64,000 nucleotides of DNA, from positions 5,704,001 through 5,768,000 of the forward strand of contig NZ_VIVK01000001.1 of assembly GCF_007828865.1 (NCBI RefSeq), in the 5' to 3' direction. The position numbers and the translations under genes are program-made. The notes under the pieces are model-generated. The model worked only from the letters and a program-made list of their open reading frames with translations. It was not told the origin of the DNA and searched no databases. Shown one piece after another: positions 33,940-43,889 of the stretch. The stretch comes from Kribbella amoyensis. Lineage in GTDB: Bacteria; Actinomycetota; Actinomycetes; Propionibacteriales; Kribbellaceae. Position 1 is the stretch's first letter. Each line of letters begins with the position of its first letter.

Positions 33940-34614
33940 TCACCCCAGCTTGACCGAACGAGTAGCCACCGTTCCCACCGTCAGCGTGATCCAGGTGAAG
34001 GCCAGCACCACCGCGACCCAGAACGCGACCGTGACCCCGGCGCCGGCGGAACCGGAGGCGATCCCGCCGAACGCGGCGAGGAACACCACCCCGGTCACGG
34101 CCGAGTACGCCGCCCGGCCCCGGGCGCCGTCCGCAGCGAAACAGCGAGCGATCAGGAAGCAGCAGACGACGAAAGCGAGGAAGCCCACCCCACCGACCGC
34201 GAAGTGCAGAGTGCCGTGCCAGCTCATCGTCACCGGCAGGCCGTCCGGCGTACCGACCGGGAAGCCGAGCGCCGGATCCGGAACGAAGACGCCCGCTTTA
34301 GCCATCCCCACGCCGAACACCGCGAGCAGCCGCGGCGCCCAGCGCCCGACCGAACCGGCCCGGCGCAGACCAGCGGCACCGAGGACGACGAGCAGGCCGG
34401 TGAGGACGAAGTTGAGGCTCTGAACCCAACCGCCCTCGCCGAGGGTGAGCATGCTGGCGGCGTGCTTGCGAGGGTCGAAACCGTCCCGGACCAGGGCCTG
34501 GACGGCCACCACGGTGAGATAGATCGGTCCTGCTGCCTTCCCGCAGCCGAGCAGTGCCGTGGCCCGGCCGGCCGGCGTGGAGGAGGTACCGGCGGTGGTG
34601 GCGATCGCGGTCAT
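33940..34614 (-). CDS. DUF998 membrane protein
   Basis: A 224-aa integral membrane protein with about six hydrophobic helices and the DUF998 opening LLGCGKAAGPIYLTVVAVQALVRDGFDPRKHAASMLTLG. The family is widespread in actinobacteria with no agreed function. The ATG at 34614 has a GAAGGGAG ribosome site well spaced upstream. It does not overlap its neighbours, and no operon partner is evident. Confidence 0.8.
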   Translation of the reverse strand: MTAIATTAGTSSTPAGRATALLGCGKAAGPIYLTVVAVQALVRDGFDPRKHAASMLTLGEGGWVQSLNFVLTGLLVVLGAAGLRRAGSVGRWAPRLLAVFGVGMAKAGVFVPDPALGFPVGTPDGLPVTMSWHGTLHFAVGGVGFLAFVVCCFLIARCFAADGARGRAAYSAVTGVVFLAAFGGIASGSAGAGVTVAFWVAVVLAFTWITLTVGTVATRSVKLG

Positions 34615-34689
34615 GGTGGGCTCCCTTCGAGGCGAGGTGTGCTTCCACCAACGCGTCGGACGGGAGCAGCCGTTATCGACAGGGCCGGG

Positions 34690-35460
34690 TCAGCGTTCGG
34701 GGCCGGGGACCGAGAGCGGGTTGAAACCGTACGGCAGCTCGAGCCGGTGGGCGGCCATCAGCTCGGGATCCGCGAGCAGGTCGCGGGTCCGGCCGTCGGC
34801 GACGATGCGGCCGTCGTCCATCAGCAGGCTGCGCTCGCACAGCTGCAGGGCGTACGGCAGGTCGTGGGTGATCATCAGCAGCGTCACGTCGAGGCCGGCC
34901 AGGATGTCGGACAGCTCGCGCCGGCTGGCCGGGTCGAGGTTGCTCGACGGCTCGTCCAGGACCAGGACCTCGGGCCGCATCGCGAGCACGGTGGCGACGG
35001 CGACCCGGCGGCGCTGGCCGAACGACAGGTGGTGCGGGGCGATGGTGGCGTGGTCCTGCATGCCGACCTGGACGAGTGCCTCGTGCACCCGGTCGTCGAG
35101 CTCGGACCCGCGGAGGCCGAGGTTCGCCGGGCCGAAGGCGACGTCGTCGCGGACCGTCGGCATGAACAACTGGTCGTCGGGATCCTGGAACACCAGCCCG
35201 ACCTTGCGCCGGACCTCGGTCAGGTGGTCGCGGTGCAGGGCGGACCCGCTGACCTGGATCCGGCCGCTGCCCACCCCACCGGCGACCGCGCCGAGGATGC
35301 CGTTGAGGTGCAGCACCAGCGTCGTCTTGCCGGCACCGTTGGGACCGAGGAGGGCAACGCGCTCGCCGCGTTGGACGGTGAAGTCGACGCCGAACAACGC
35401 CTGCCGGCCGTCGGGATAGGCGAAGACCAGACGCTCGACCTGAATCGCGGGACCGCTCAC
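34690..35460 (-). CDS. cbiO: Cobalt/nickel ECF transporter ATPase CbiO
   Basis: A 256-aa ABC ATPase with Walker A GPNGAGKTT (about 40), signature LSFGQRRR, Walker B VLVLDEPSS and the Q-loop VFQDPDDQLF typical of ECF-type CbiO. It overlaps the upstream cbiQ gene by 4 bases. It energises the CbiMN-CbiQ importer. It is the last gene of the three-gene transport operon. Confidence 0.85.
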   Translation of the reverse strand: MSGPAIQVERLVFAYPDGRQALFGVDFTVQRGERVALLGPNGAGKTTLVLHLNGILGAVAGGVGSGRIQVSGSALHRDHLTEVRRKVGLVFQDPDDQLFMPTVRDDVAFGPANLGLRGSELDDRVHEALVQVGMQDHATIAPHHLSFGQRRRVAVATVLAMRPEVLVLDEPSSNLDPASRRELSDILAGLDVTLLMITHDLPYALQLCERSLLMDDGRIVADGRTRDLLADPELMAAHRLELPYGFNPLSVPGPER

Positions 35461-36224
35461 AAGCCGACCACCCTAGCCGCGACCGCGACGAGTACGGCGA
35501 GCAGGGACAAGGTCAGCCCCTCCAGCCACTGCGCCCGCACCGCACCGTTCTGACTCAGCGGCGGCATCCGGCCGTCGTACCCGCGCGACCTCATCGCCAG
35601 GTGGACCCGCTCGCCGCGCTCGAAGCTGCGGACGAACAACCCGCCGACTCCCCCGGCGACCGCCTTGAGATGCCCGGCCCGGCCACCGGCGTACCCGCGG
35701 GACTCTCGCGCGATCCGCATCCGGTGCAGGTCGTCGGACACCACGCTGAGGTACCGGATCATGAACGACAGGATCGCGACCAACGTCGACGGCAGCCGCA
35801 TCCGCTCGAGCCCGGCCAGCAGGTCGCGCGGTGCGGTCGTCGCCGACAACACGATCGCGGCCACCACCCCGAGGGTGCCTTTGACCAGCACGTTCCAGGC
35901 GCCGAGGACGCCCGACTGCGACAGCGAGACGCCGAGGACGTCGACCTGCGGACCCGTGGCCACGAACGGCAGCAGCACCGCGAAGACGATGAACGGGGTC
36001 TCGACGGCAAGGCGCCGCAGGACGGTCAGCGGCGGGAGCTTCGCCAGAACCACGCATCCGAGCAGCAGCGCGGCGTACACGGCGAAGGCCCAGAACGCGG
36101 CCGCCGGGGTGGAGACCACGGCCAGGACGAAGACGACGAGCGCGACGATCTTGACCTGGGCCGGGAGCCGGTGGATCCGGCTGTCGACCGCGACGAGCAG
36201 GCCGTCGCCCGCGGAACCGGCCAC
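35457..36224 (-). CDS. cbiQ: ECF transporter transmembrane protein CbiQ
   Basis: A 255-aa membrane protein with the CbiQ/EcfT signature: an N-terminal SRIHRLPAQVKIVAL, several hydrophobic helices and the coupling-helix motifs RESRGYAGGRAGHLK and AMRSRGYDGRMP, which contact the ATPase. The GTG at 36224 is 7 bases from the stop of the CbiMN gene. It bridges the metal-binding subunit to CbiO. Confidence 0.85.
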   Translation of the reverse strand: MAGSAGDGLLVAVDSRIHRLPAQVKIVALVVFVLAVVSTPAAAFWAFAVYAALLLGCVVLAKLPPLTVLRRLAVETPFIVFAVLLPFVATGPQVDVLGVSLSQSGVLGAWNVLVKGTLGVVAAIVLSATTAPRDLLAGLERMRLPSTLVAILSFMIRYLSVVSDDLHRMRIARESRGYAGGRAGHLKAVAGGVGGLFVRSFERGERVHLAMRSRGYDGRMPPLSQNGAVRAQWLEGLTLSLLAVLVAVAARVVGL

Positions 36225-36231
36225 GAGCGGG

Positions 36232-37272
36232 TCAGGCCACCTTGTCGGCGTCGGCGGTGGAGCGGGCCGACCGCAACGAGGACAGCTTGGCGATCGCCAG
36301 GCCGACCGCGATCGTCACCAGCACCCCGATGATCCCGGCCAGCGCGCCGGAGACCTGGGCGTTGCCGATCCCGCTGACGCCGTAGTCGGCCAGCGGGCTG
36401 CTCGCGACGGCCGAGTCCCGCGCGGCGCTGTCGAAGCCCAGCTTCGCGCCGACGAACTCCAGCCCGTCCGGGTGCGCGCTGGCGAACAGGCTGACCACGC
36501 CGGCGACCAGGAAGGTGACGGCGACCCCGATCCCGAGACTCCGGCCGGCCGGGCGGGTGGCCACCGGGCGGTCCGCGGCCACGGTCGAACGGTTGCCGTC
36601 GGCATCGACGAGGACCAGCTCGGGCTGCAGGTGCCGGACCGCGTACACCAGGTCGGGCCGGGTCGCGACGACGGCGCTCAGGACGGCCGCGGTGATGACG
36701 GCCTCCCCCAGGCCGACCAGGACGTGCCAGCCGACCATCGCGGTGGTCAGCTTGCCGAGCGGGATCTCGACCGCGCCACCGATCGCGTACAGGCCGGTGA
36801 AGGCGAGCGCCGACAGCGGCACCGAGACGAGGGCACCGAGCGCGCCCGCGGGGACCACGCTGCCGACTCGCTTCGGCAGGACCTGCAGCACCGCCCGGAT
36901 CGCGAAGTACCCGACGACCACGGTGACCAGACCCATCAGGGTGATGTTCGTGCCGAGCGCGGTCAGGCCACCGTCGGCGAACAGCAGGCCCTGCACGAGC
37001 AGCACCGTGGACATCACCAGCACCGCCGTCCATGGTCCGACCAGGGCCGCGGCCAAGGCGCCGCCGAGCAGGTGACCGCTGGTGCCGGCGCCGACCGGGA
37101 AGTTGACCATCTGGACGGCGAACACGAACGCGGCGACCAGTCCGGCCAGCGCCGGACCGGTCTCCCGGATCTCGCGGCTCGCTCGCTGCAGGCTGACCCC
37201 GACGGCGCCGGCCGCGATCAGTCCGGTGGCGACAGAGGTGGGCGCGTCGAAGAAGCCGTCCGGTACATGCAT
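36232..37272 (-). CDS. cbiM: Fused CbiM-CbiN metal importer subunit
   Basis: A 346-aa protein. Residues 1 to about 215 are the CbiM/NikM S-component, beginning with the metal-binding MHVPDGF and the gating His of GTSGHLLGG. The C-terminal third (from about 245) is a CbiN/PDGLE-like domain with two membrane helices and the motif AHPDGLEFV. CbiM and CbiN are often separate genes, so this is a fusion. It takes up Co2+ or Ni2+. No B12 riboswitch is visible upstream, but a Nur-like palindrome is. Confidence 0.85.
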   Translation of the reverse strand: MHVPDGFFDAPTSVATGLIAAGAVGVSLQRASREIRETGPALAGLVAAFVFAVQMVNFPVGAGTSGHLLGGALAAALVGPWTAVLVMSTVLLVQGLLFADGGLTALGTNITLMGLVTVVVGYFAIRAVLQVLPKRVGSVVPAGALGALVSVPLSALAFTGLYAIGGAVEIPLGKLTTAMVGWHVLVGLGEAVITAAVLSAVVATRPDLVYAVRHLQPELVLVDADGNRSTVAADRPVATRPAGRSLGIGVAVTFLVAGVVSLFASAHPDGLEFVGAKLGFDSAARDSAVASSPLADYGVSGIGNAQVSGALAGIIGVLVTIAVGLAIAKLSSLRSARSTADADKVA

Positions 37273-37291
37273 GCCGCCATTCTTGATCTAC

Positions 37292-37308
37292 CTGCGACCG
37301 AATCGCAA
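37292..37308 (-). promoter_or_regulatory. Nur-like palindrome TTGCGA-N5-TCGCAG before cbiM
   Basis: On the minus strand the site reads TTGCGA-TTCGG-TCGCAG, a 6-5-6 inverted repeat with 5 of 6 bases paired, 20 bases upstream of the cbiM ATG. It resembles the Streptomyces Nur nickel box TTGCAA-N5-TTGCAA. It suggests nickel- or cobalt-dependent Fur-family control. Confidence 0.5.
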
Positions 37309-37315
37309 CTGAGTC

Positions 37316-38674
37316 TCAGAGTGCGCGCAACGCGTCACCGATCGCACGGTGGAACGTCGGGTACGCGTAGATCATCTGCAGCAGCGACTTCACCGGAACG
37401 CCACCGTGGACGGCGACCGCGAGCGCGCCGAGCACCTCGCCGCCGGTCGGACCCGCACTGGTCGCGCCGACCAGGACACCACGGTCGTCGTCGACCACCA
37501 GCTTGATGAAGCCCTCGTTGCCGGCCTTGTGGATCCAGCCCCGCGTGGACGACGGGATCTGGCTGGTCCCGGTCCGCACCGTCAGCCCCTGGTCCCGGGC
37601 CTGCTGCTCGGTCAGCCCGACGGCGCCGATCTCGGGATCGGTGAACGTCACCCGCGGCATCGCGTGGTAACTCGCCGTCGGCGCGTCCGTGGTCCCGAGC
37701 AGGTCGTGCACGGCGATGTTCGCCTGGTACATCGCGGTGTGGGTGAACGCACCGACCCCGGTGACGTCACCGAGCGCCCACAGCTTGTCGCCGGCCCGGA
37801 CATGCTCGTCCACCTCGATCCGGCGCGCCTTCGGGTCCAGCCCGACCGCGTCCAGGCCGAGCCCCTCCGCCGCCAGCCGCCGTCCCGTTGCCACCAGCAA
37901 CTTCTCGCCGGCGACGGTGTCCCCGTCGGCCAGCGTCACGGTGAACCCGCCGGCGCCGTGGCTCACCCCGGTCGCCTGTACCCCGGTCCGGACCGTGATG
38001 CCGTCCTTCTCCAGCACCTCCTGGGCCAGCTCGCTCGACTCCGGCTCCTCCAGCGCGAGGATGCGGCCGGCCGCCTCGACCACGGTCACCTGGACCCCGA
38101 ACCGGGCGAACACCTGGGCCAGCTCCAGCCCGATCGCGCCACCGCCGAGCACCACGATCGAGGCCGGCAACGTGTCCGCCTCGATCGCCTCGTGGTTGGT
38201 CCAGTACGGCGTCCCGGCCAGCCCTTCGATCGGCGGGATCGACGGCACCGTACCGGTCGCGATCACCACGCCCCGGCCTGCCTCGAACTCGCGGTCGCCC
38301 GCGCGGACCCGGCCCGGCCCGGTGAGGGTGGCGCGCTCGCGGACGAAGGTGACGCCCTTGCCGACCAGCCGGTCCACGGCGACCTGGTCGTTCCAGTTGT
38401 CGGTCGCCTCGTCACGGATCCGCCGCGCCACCGGCGCCCAGTCCGGCTGCACGGTCGCGTGGCCGGCCATCTCGTCCACCCGGCGCGTCTCGGCGATCAG
38501 GTTCGCGGCCCGGATCATCATCTTGCTCGGCACACAGCCCCAGTACGGGCACTCGCCGCCGACCAGCCGGGGGTCGATCCCGACCACGTTCAGCCCCGCC
38601 TGCGCCAGCCGCCCGGCCGCTTCCTCGCCGCCGACACCGAGCCCGACCACGACCACATCAACCTGTTCAGCCAT
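37316..38674 (-). CDS. Flavoprotein disulfide reductase lacking the His-Glu dyad
   Basis: A 452-aa FAD/NAD(P)-dependent reductase with the N-terminal FAD motif VVGLGVGGEEAAGRL, redox cysteines in GGECPYWGCVPSK, the NAD motif VVLGGGAIGLELAQVF and GDVTGVGAFTHTA. At the C-terminus, where dihydrolipoyl dehydrogenases have HAHPTLSE, this protein reads YAYPTFHR, so the catalytic His is Tyr and the Glu is Arg. It is therefore not a normal lipoamide dehydrogenase and is closer to mercuric-reductase-like or quinone-reducing members. The substrate is unknown. It is upstream of the metal importer on the same strand. Confidence 0.8.
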   Translation of the reverse strand: MAEQVDVVVVGLGVGGEEAAGRLAQAGLNVVGIDPRLVGGECPYWGCVPSKMMIRAANLIAETRRVDEMAGHATVQPDWAPVARRIRDEATDNWNDQVAVDRLVGKGVTFVRERATLTGPGRVRAGDREFEAGRGVVIATGTVPSIPPIEGLAGTPYWTNHEAIEADTLPASIVVLGGGAIGLELAQVFARFGVQVTVVEAAGRILALEEPESSELAQEVLEKDGITVRTGVQATGVSHGAGGFTVTLADGDTVAGEKLLVATGRRLAAEGLGLDAVGLDPKARRIEVDEHVRAGDKLWALGDVTGVGAFTHTAMYQANIAVHDLLGTTDAPTASYHAMPRVTFTDPEIGAVGLTEQQARDQGLTVRTGTSQIPSSTRGWIHKAGNEGFIKLVVDDDRGVLVGATSAGPTGGEVLGALAVAVHGGVPVKSLLQMIYAYPTFHRAIGDALRAL

Positions 38675-38779
38675 GCCGCCCAATGTCGCAGACCGCACCG
38701 CCGCGGCCAAGCATCCCCGCCGGACTCCGCGATCGCCGGCCATCCGCCGGTCAGCGGCCGTTCATGCTGCTTGCCTACG

Positions 38780-40303
38780 GTGACCGAAGTGGGGCACCTC
38801 GTGTTGGCTTTGGACTTCTCCGGACTCGGCGACATCAACCTCGAGACCGTGATCGCCGGGATCGCGCTGGTCGGGACGGCGATCGCGTGGCTGGTCGACC
38901 GGTACTTCCTGCGCCGCAAACGGCTGGTCTACCGGGTCCAGGTGGACGCGCCGATCGGTGTGTACCCGAGCTCCCACATGGTCGACGTCGAGGTCCGGCA
39001 CCAGGACGAGGTGGTCGAGGACCCGAGCGTCGTGCTGCTCCGCGTCGACAACGCCGGCGGGATGGACATCGAGCCGCACCACGTCCACGAGAAGGTCTCG
39101 TTCGCGTTCCCGGACCGCAAGATCGTCGGTCTGGAGGTCACCGAGGCCACCCCGGAGGCGCTCGGCCGGATCCTCCAGCGCCGGCTCGACACCGAGAACT
39201 TCGTCGACACCGGCAAGCTGATCGTGCCCCGGATCGCGATCAACCGCGGCGACAGCTTCAAGTTCCTCCTCGTCCTCAGCGGCCGCGGCGAGGGCGTCAC
39301 CCACTCCGGGTACCTGGCCGGTGGCTCGGCGGGTGGCGGGGTGTACCACGAACCGCGGCCGCGCGGACCGGGCCGGCGGACGCTGATGTTCGGCGCGGTC
39401 GCGTCGGTCCTGGTCGGCGCCCTGGTCGCGCTGTTCCTCGTCGACGTGTTCCAGCCGCCGGACAATTGCGCGTCCGGCCAGTTGCGGATCGTCGGCTCGA
39501 CCGCGGTGGAGCCGACGATCAAGGAGCTCCGCAGCGCGTACGCCGCCGAGTGCACGCAGGCCGACATCACCATCGCCACCACCGGCAGCCGCAGCGGGGT
39601 CCGGTCCCTCGACGAAACCGGCAAGAAGGACGCCGCATCGGCCGAGTCGGTGATCGCGATGTCCGACGGCCCGGCCGAGAACGCACCCGACCTGCGCGGC
39701 CGGCCGATCGCGGTGGTCGTCTTCGCGGTCGTGGTGAACCGCTCCGCCGAGATCGACGCGCTGACCACGCACCAGCTCCGCGCCATCTACGCGGGCCGGC
39801 TGACGAACTGGAAGCAGCTCGGCGGCCGCGATCTGCCGATCCGGATGATCAGCCGGGTCGGGCCGGACTCGGGCTCCCGCCGGACCTTCCGCGAGAAGGT
39901 ACTGGCCGGGGACCAGGAGCTCGGCATCACCTCCGACGACTGCCGGACCAAGGACGACCCGGCCGCTCGGCAGCACCGGTGCGAGGTCGGGACCACCGAG
40001 GAACTGCTCAGCCGGGTCGACGACATCGAAGGCGCGATCGGGTACGCCGAGCTCGGCGGCTCGCGCAAGTACCCGGGGCTGACCGCGGCCGAGATCGACG
40101 GCGTGGTCCCGCAGGCCGCCCGGGTCGCCGACACCACGTACCGGTTCTGGGAGGTCGAGTACGCCTACACGTACGGGGCGCCGGAGCCGGACTCGCTCGC
40201 CGCGGCGTTCCTCGAGTACGCCGGATCGGCGCAGGCGCGAGCCGTCCTGGTCCGGGACGGGCTGGTGCCGTGTGCGGAGCTGCCCGGCTCGTTGTGTGGT
40301 TAG
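38780..40303 (+). CDS. Membrane-anchored protein with PstS-like substrate-binding domain
   Basis: A 507-aa protein. A helix at about residues 16-36 anchors a globular region of about 160 residues (RRKRLVYRVQVDAPIG onward). A second helix (TLMFGAVASVLVGALVALFLV, about 205-225) leads to a PstS-like substrate-binding fold at about 235-507, with IVGSTAVEPTIKELRS and GPDSGSRRTF. Usual PstS proteins are lipoproteins encoded with pstCAB, which are absent here. It may sense or capture phosphate or another anion at the membrane. The GTG at 38780 gives the longest plausible start; GTG 38789 and 38801 are alternatives. It is divergent from the reductase gene. Confidence 0.7.
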   Translation: MTEVGHLVLALDFSGLGDINLETVIAGIALVGTAIAWLVDRYFLRRKRLVYRVQVDAPIGVYPSSHMVDVEVRHQDEVVEDPSVVLLRVDNAGGMDIEPHHVHEKVSFAFPDRKIVGLEVTEATPEALGRILQRRLDTENFVDTGKLIVPRIAINRGDSFKFLLVLSGRGEGVTHSGYLAGGSAGGGVYHEPRPRGPGRRTLMFGAVASVLVGALVALFLVDVFQPPDNCASGQLRIVGSTAVEPTIKELRSAYAAECTQADITIATTGSRSGVRSLDETGKKDAASAESVIAMSDGPAENAPDLRGRPIAVVVFAVVVNRSAEIDALTTHQLRAIYAGRLTNWKQLGGRDLPIRMISRVGPDSGSRRTFREKVLAGDQELGITSDDCRTKDDPAARQHRCEVGTTEELLSRVDDIEGAIGYAELGGSRKYPGLTAAEIDGVVPQAARVADTTYRFWEVEYAYTYGAPEPDSLAAAFLEYAGSAQARAVLVRDGLVPCAELPGSLCG

Positions 40304-40330
40304 GGTGCTGCTGTCCTGAAGGAGGCAGCT

Positions 40331-41077
40331 TTGTTCGTCATCGCGCACCTGAGTGATCCCCACCTGGACGGGACCGCCGAACCGCGGGACCGCCTGCGCC
40401 GCGTCACCTCGTACCTGCTCGACTTCGCCCGGCCGGTCGACGTCGTCCTGCTGACCGGCGACCTGGCCGACCACGGCACCGAGTACGCCGAGGTCGCCGA
40501 GGAGCTCGCCGTCCTCGGTGACCTGCCGGTCCTCGTCCTGCCCGGCAACCACGACTTGAGCGGTTCGCTCCGATCCGGTCTCGCGAAGTACGTCGACAGC
40601 TCAGGTCATCCGGTGCATGAGGTCCGCGACCTCGGCGGCGCGCGGTTCGTCCTGCTCGACAGCACGGTGCCTGGTGAGGACCACGGGCTGCTCAGTGCCG
40701 AGTCGCTGGAGTGGTTGCGCGGCGTCCTGGCCGAGCCGGTGGACGGGCCGTTGTTCGTCGCGTTCCATCATCCGCCGATCGGGTTGCAGCACCCGACGAT
40801 GGACCAGTGGCTGCTGCGGGACGCGGACGCGTTCGCCGACGTGATCCGCGATCGGCCGATCACCGCGTTGCTCGCCGGCCACCTCCACAACGGCCTGGCC
40901 ACCACGTTCGCGGGTCACCCGCTGCTGCTGGCCCCGGGGATCCGGTCGACCGTGCCGCTGCCGTTCGAGCCCGTCCCCTCGACCGCTCTCGTGGACGTCA
41001 CCGCTCCCCCGGGATTCGCGCTGCACGTCGTGGCGGACGGGAGCCCGTTGATCACCAAGTACCGGTACCTGCCGTGA
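40331..41077 (+). CDS. Metallophosphoesterase (CpdA/3',5'-cAMP phosphodiesterase type)
   Basis: A 248-aa metallophosphoesterase with all five binuclear-metal blocks: SDPHLDG, TGDLADHG, PGNHDLSG, FHHPP and AGHLHNG. The length and motif spacing fit the class III cyclic nucleotide phosphodiesterases (CpdA/Icc). The TTG start at 40331 follows GAAGGAGG. It overlaps the next gene by 4 bases (GTGA), so the two are co-translated. Confidence 0.85.
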   Translation: MFVIAHLSDPHLDGTAEPRDRLRRVTSYLLDFARPVDVVLLTGDLADHGTEYAEVAEELAVLGDLPVLVLPGNHDLSGSLRSGLAKYVDSSGHPVHEVRDLGGARFVLLDSTVPGEDHGLLSAESLEWLRGVLAEPVDGPLFVAFHHPPIGLQHPTMDQWLLRDADAFADVIRDRPITALLAGHLHNGLATTFAGHPLLLAPGIRSTVPLPFEPVPSTALVDVTAPPGFALHVVADGSPLITKYRYLP

Positions 41078-41487
41078 GTACCGACTTCGTCCTGCGGCCG
41101 ATCGGAGTCGTCGAGTCCGACCTGACCGACCTGGCCGGCGCACCTCGCCAGGGTGACGAGGGCGCACCCGACGCGTGGCTCGTCCTCGACCCGGCGTTCG
41201 CGGAGGCTTGGCAGCACCTGGTGGTCGGCGACGAGTTGCTGCTGTTCACCTGGTTCGACCGGGCCGATCGCGAGACCCTCGTCGTTCATCCGCGCAGTGA
41301 CGTGACCCGGCCGCCGACGGGCGTCTTCAGCACCCGGTCCCCCGACCGGCCGAACCCGATCGGGCTGCACCGGATCACCCTGCTCGCGATCGACGCGCAG
41401 CGGCTCCACGTCGGCCCGCTGGAAGCGATCGACGGGACGCCGGTGCTCGACCTCAAGCCCGTCCTCGGTGACGTCGCCGACCGCTGA
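41074..41487 (+). CDS. TsaA/TrmO-like tRNA-modifying methyltransferase
   Basis: A 137-aa protein of the TsaA/YaeB (TrmO) family, which adds a methyl group to t6A37 of tRNA. The family block FSTRSPDRPNPIGLHRITLLAID (about residues 87-109) includes the conserved RSPxRPNPIG. E. coli TrmO is longer, with a C-terminal extension; this one has the catalytic barrel only, so the target may differ. It starts with a GTG overlapping the preceding stop. Confidence 0.8.
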   Translation: MSTDFVLRPIGVVESDLTDLAGAPRQGDEGAPDAWLVLDPAFAEAWQHLVVGDELLLFTWFDRADRETLVVHPRSDVTRPPTGVFSTRSPDRPNPIGLHRITLLAIDAQRLHVGPLEAIDGTPVLDLKPVLGDVADR

Positions 41488-41490
41488 CCG

Positions 41491-42192
41491 CTACGTCACC
41501 CGGTGGCCACGGACGTAGAGGAGGCACGGGACCTCGCGCCAGATCGGGGTGTCGAGTTTGGGTTCGAGCATCCGGTCGATGACGAGACCGGCGTCGGCCA
41601 GCGCGTTCACGTACGTGCTCAGCGTCCGGTGGTACGCCCCGACCGGGAGCGCGTCCCGGTGCCGGCCCGGGCCGTCCCAGTAGCCCTCCACGAAGTACCG
41701 GCCGACGGTCCGCCGGATGCTCTTGTCGACGTGGTCGGTGATCTCGCCGGTCGCCGGGGTCTTGAAACACGGATGCGTGATCGAGACGACGAACCAGCCG
41801 TCCGGCCGGACCACGCGCGCCATGCTCCGCAGGGTGGCGTCCAGCTCCGGGATGTCCATCAGCGCCAGATGGCAGACGACCCCGTCGAACGATGCGTCCG
41901 CGAGCCCGTCGAGGGTCTGCGCGTCGCCGGTCAGGTACGTGATCCCCAGCTGCTGGGACTCCTCGTGCGATCGCGCGAGCTCGATGAGCCGTTCGGACAG
42001 GTCGACGCCGGTGACCACGGCACCCCGGCCCGAGAGGTACCGCGCCTCGCGGCCCTGACCACAGGCGACCACGCACACCTCCTGGCCGTCCACCTCGCCG
42101 GTCAGCTCGGTGAAGGTCGGATCCGCCAGCGCCGACCCCTCACCCACCCACCGGTCGTACTCCGCCGCGACCTCGTCGTACCTGGCCTTCAC
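41491..42192 (-). CDS. Class I SAM-dependent methyltransferase
   Basis: A 233-aa protein with a RYDEVAAEYDRWVGEG cap and motif I CVVACGQGREARYLSGRGA; the usual Asp before the glycine-rich loop is replaced by Ala, and the first glycine by Gln. The acidic motif VTGVDLSERL and VRPDGWFVVSITHP follow. The substrate is unknown. The gene is convergent with the TrmO-like gene, and the 3 bases between them leave no room for separate terminators. Confidence 0.8.
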   Translation of the reverse strand: MKARYDEVAAEYDRWVGEGSALADPTFTELTGEVDGQEVCVVACGQGREARYLSGRGAVVTGVDLSERLIELARSHEESQQLGITYLTGDAQTLDGLADASFDGVVCHLALMDIPELDATLRSMARVVRPDGWFVVSITHPCFKTPATGEITDHVDKSIRRTVGRYFVEGYWDGPGRHRDALPVGAYHRTLSTYVNALADAGLVIDRMLEPKLDTPIWREVPCLLYVRGHRVT

Positions 42193-42265
42193 CTGGACCG
42201 CCCTTCTCGCGCGTGACCTTCTGTGGTTGCCACGAACGGGATACGGAATTGGTTCCGGCACGGCA

Positions 42266-42306
42266 ACGGCGGCAGACCCCCGGGACTCCCGGGTGCCTGC
42301 CGCCGT
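42266..42306. terminator. Terminator hairpin downstream of lpdA
   Basis: ACGGCGGCAG (42266-42275) and CTGCCGCCGT (42297-42306) form a perfect 10-base stem that encloses a second stem CCGGG-ACT-CCCGG. It sits just past the lpdA stop at 42322. There is no T-run, as usual for this GC content. Confidence 0.65.
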
Positions 42307-42321
42307 GTCGAGCAGCGGTGA

Positions 42322-43719
<1,398 letters not shown>

Positions 43720-43889
43720 GCGAGGAACTTTAGTCGGTGGCGCCCAGCCGGCTCGCCACCGGGCGGCCGGTGTGGCCCGGGTCATCGTCACGGATCGTGA
43801 ACCGGGCTTCCGCAAGGGGCCCCGCGGCACCTACGCTGAGCACGCACGGGGGCCGTCTCTCTCCCGTGCGCGCGTGAGGCGACGGTTCG

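Noticed and set aside
37273..37315. Cobalamin riboswitch upstream of the metal importer
   Set aside because: Only 43 bases separate the two genes, too short for the riboswitch, and no B12-box-like sequence is present.
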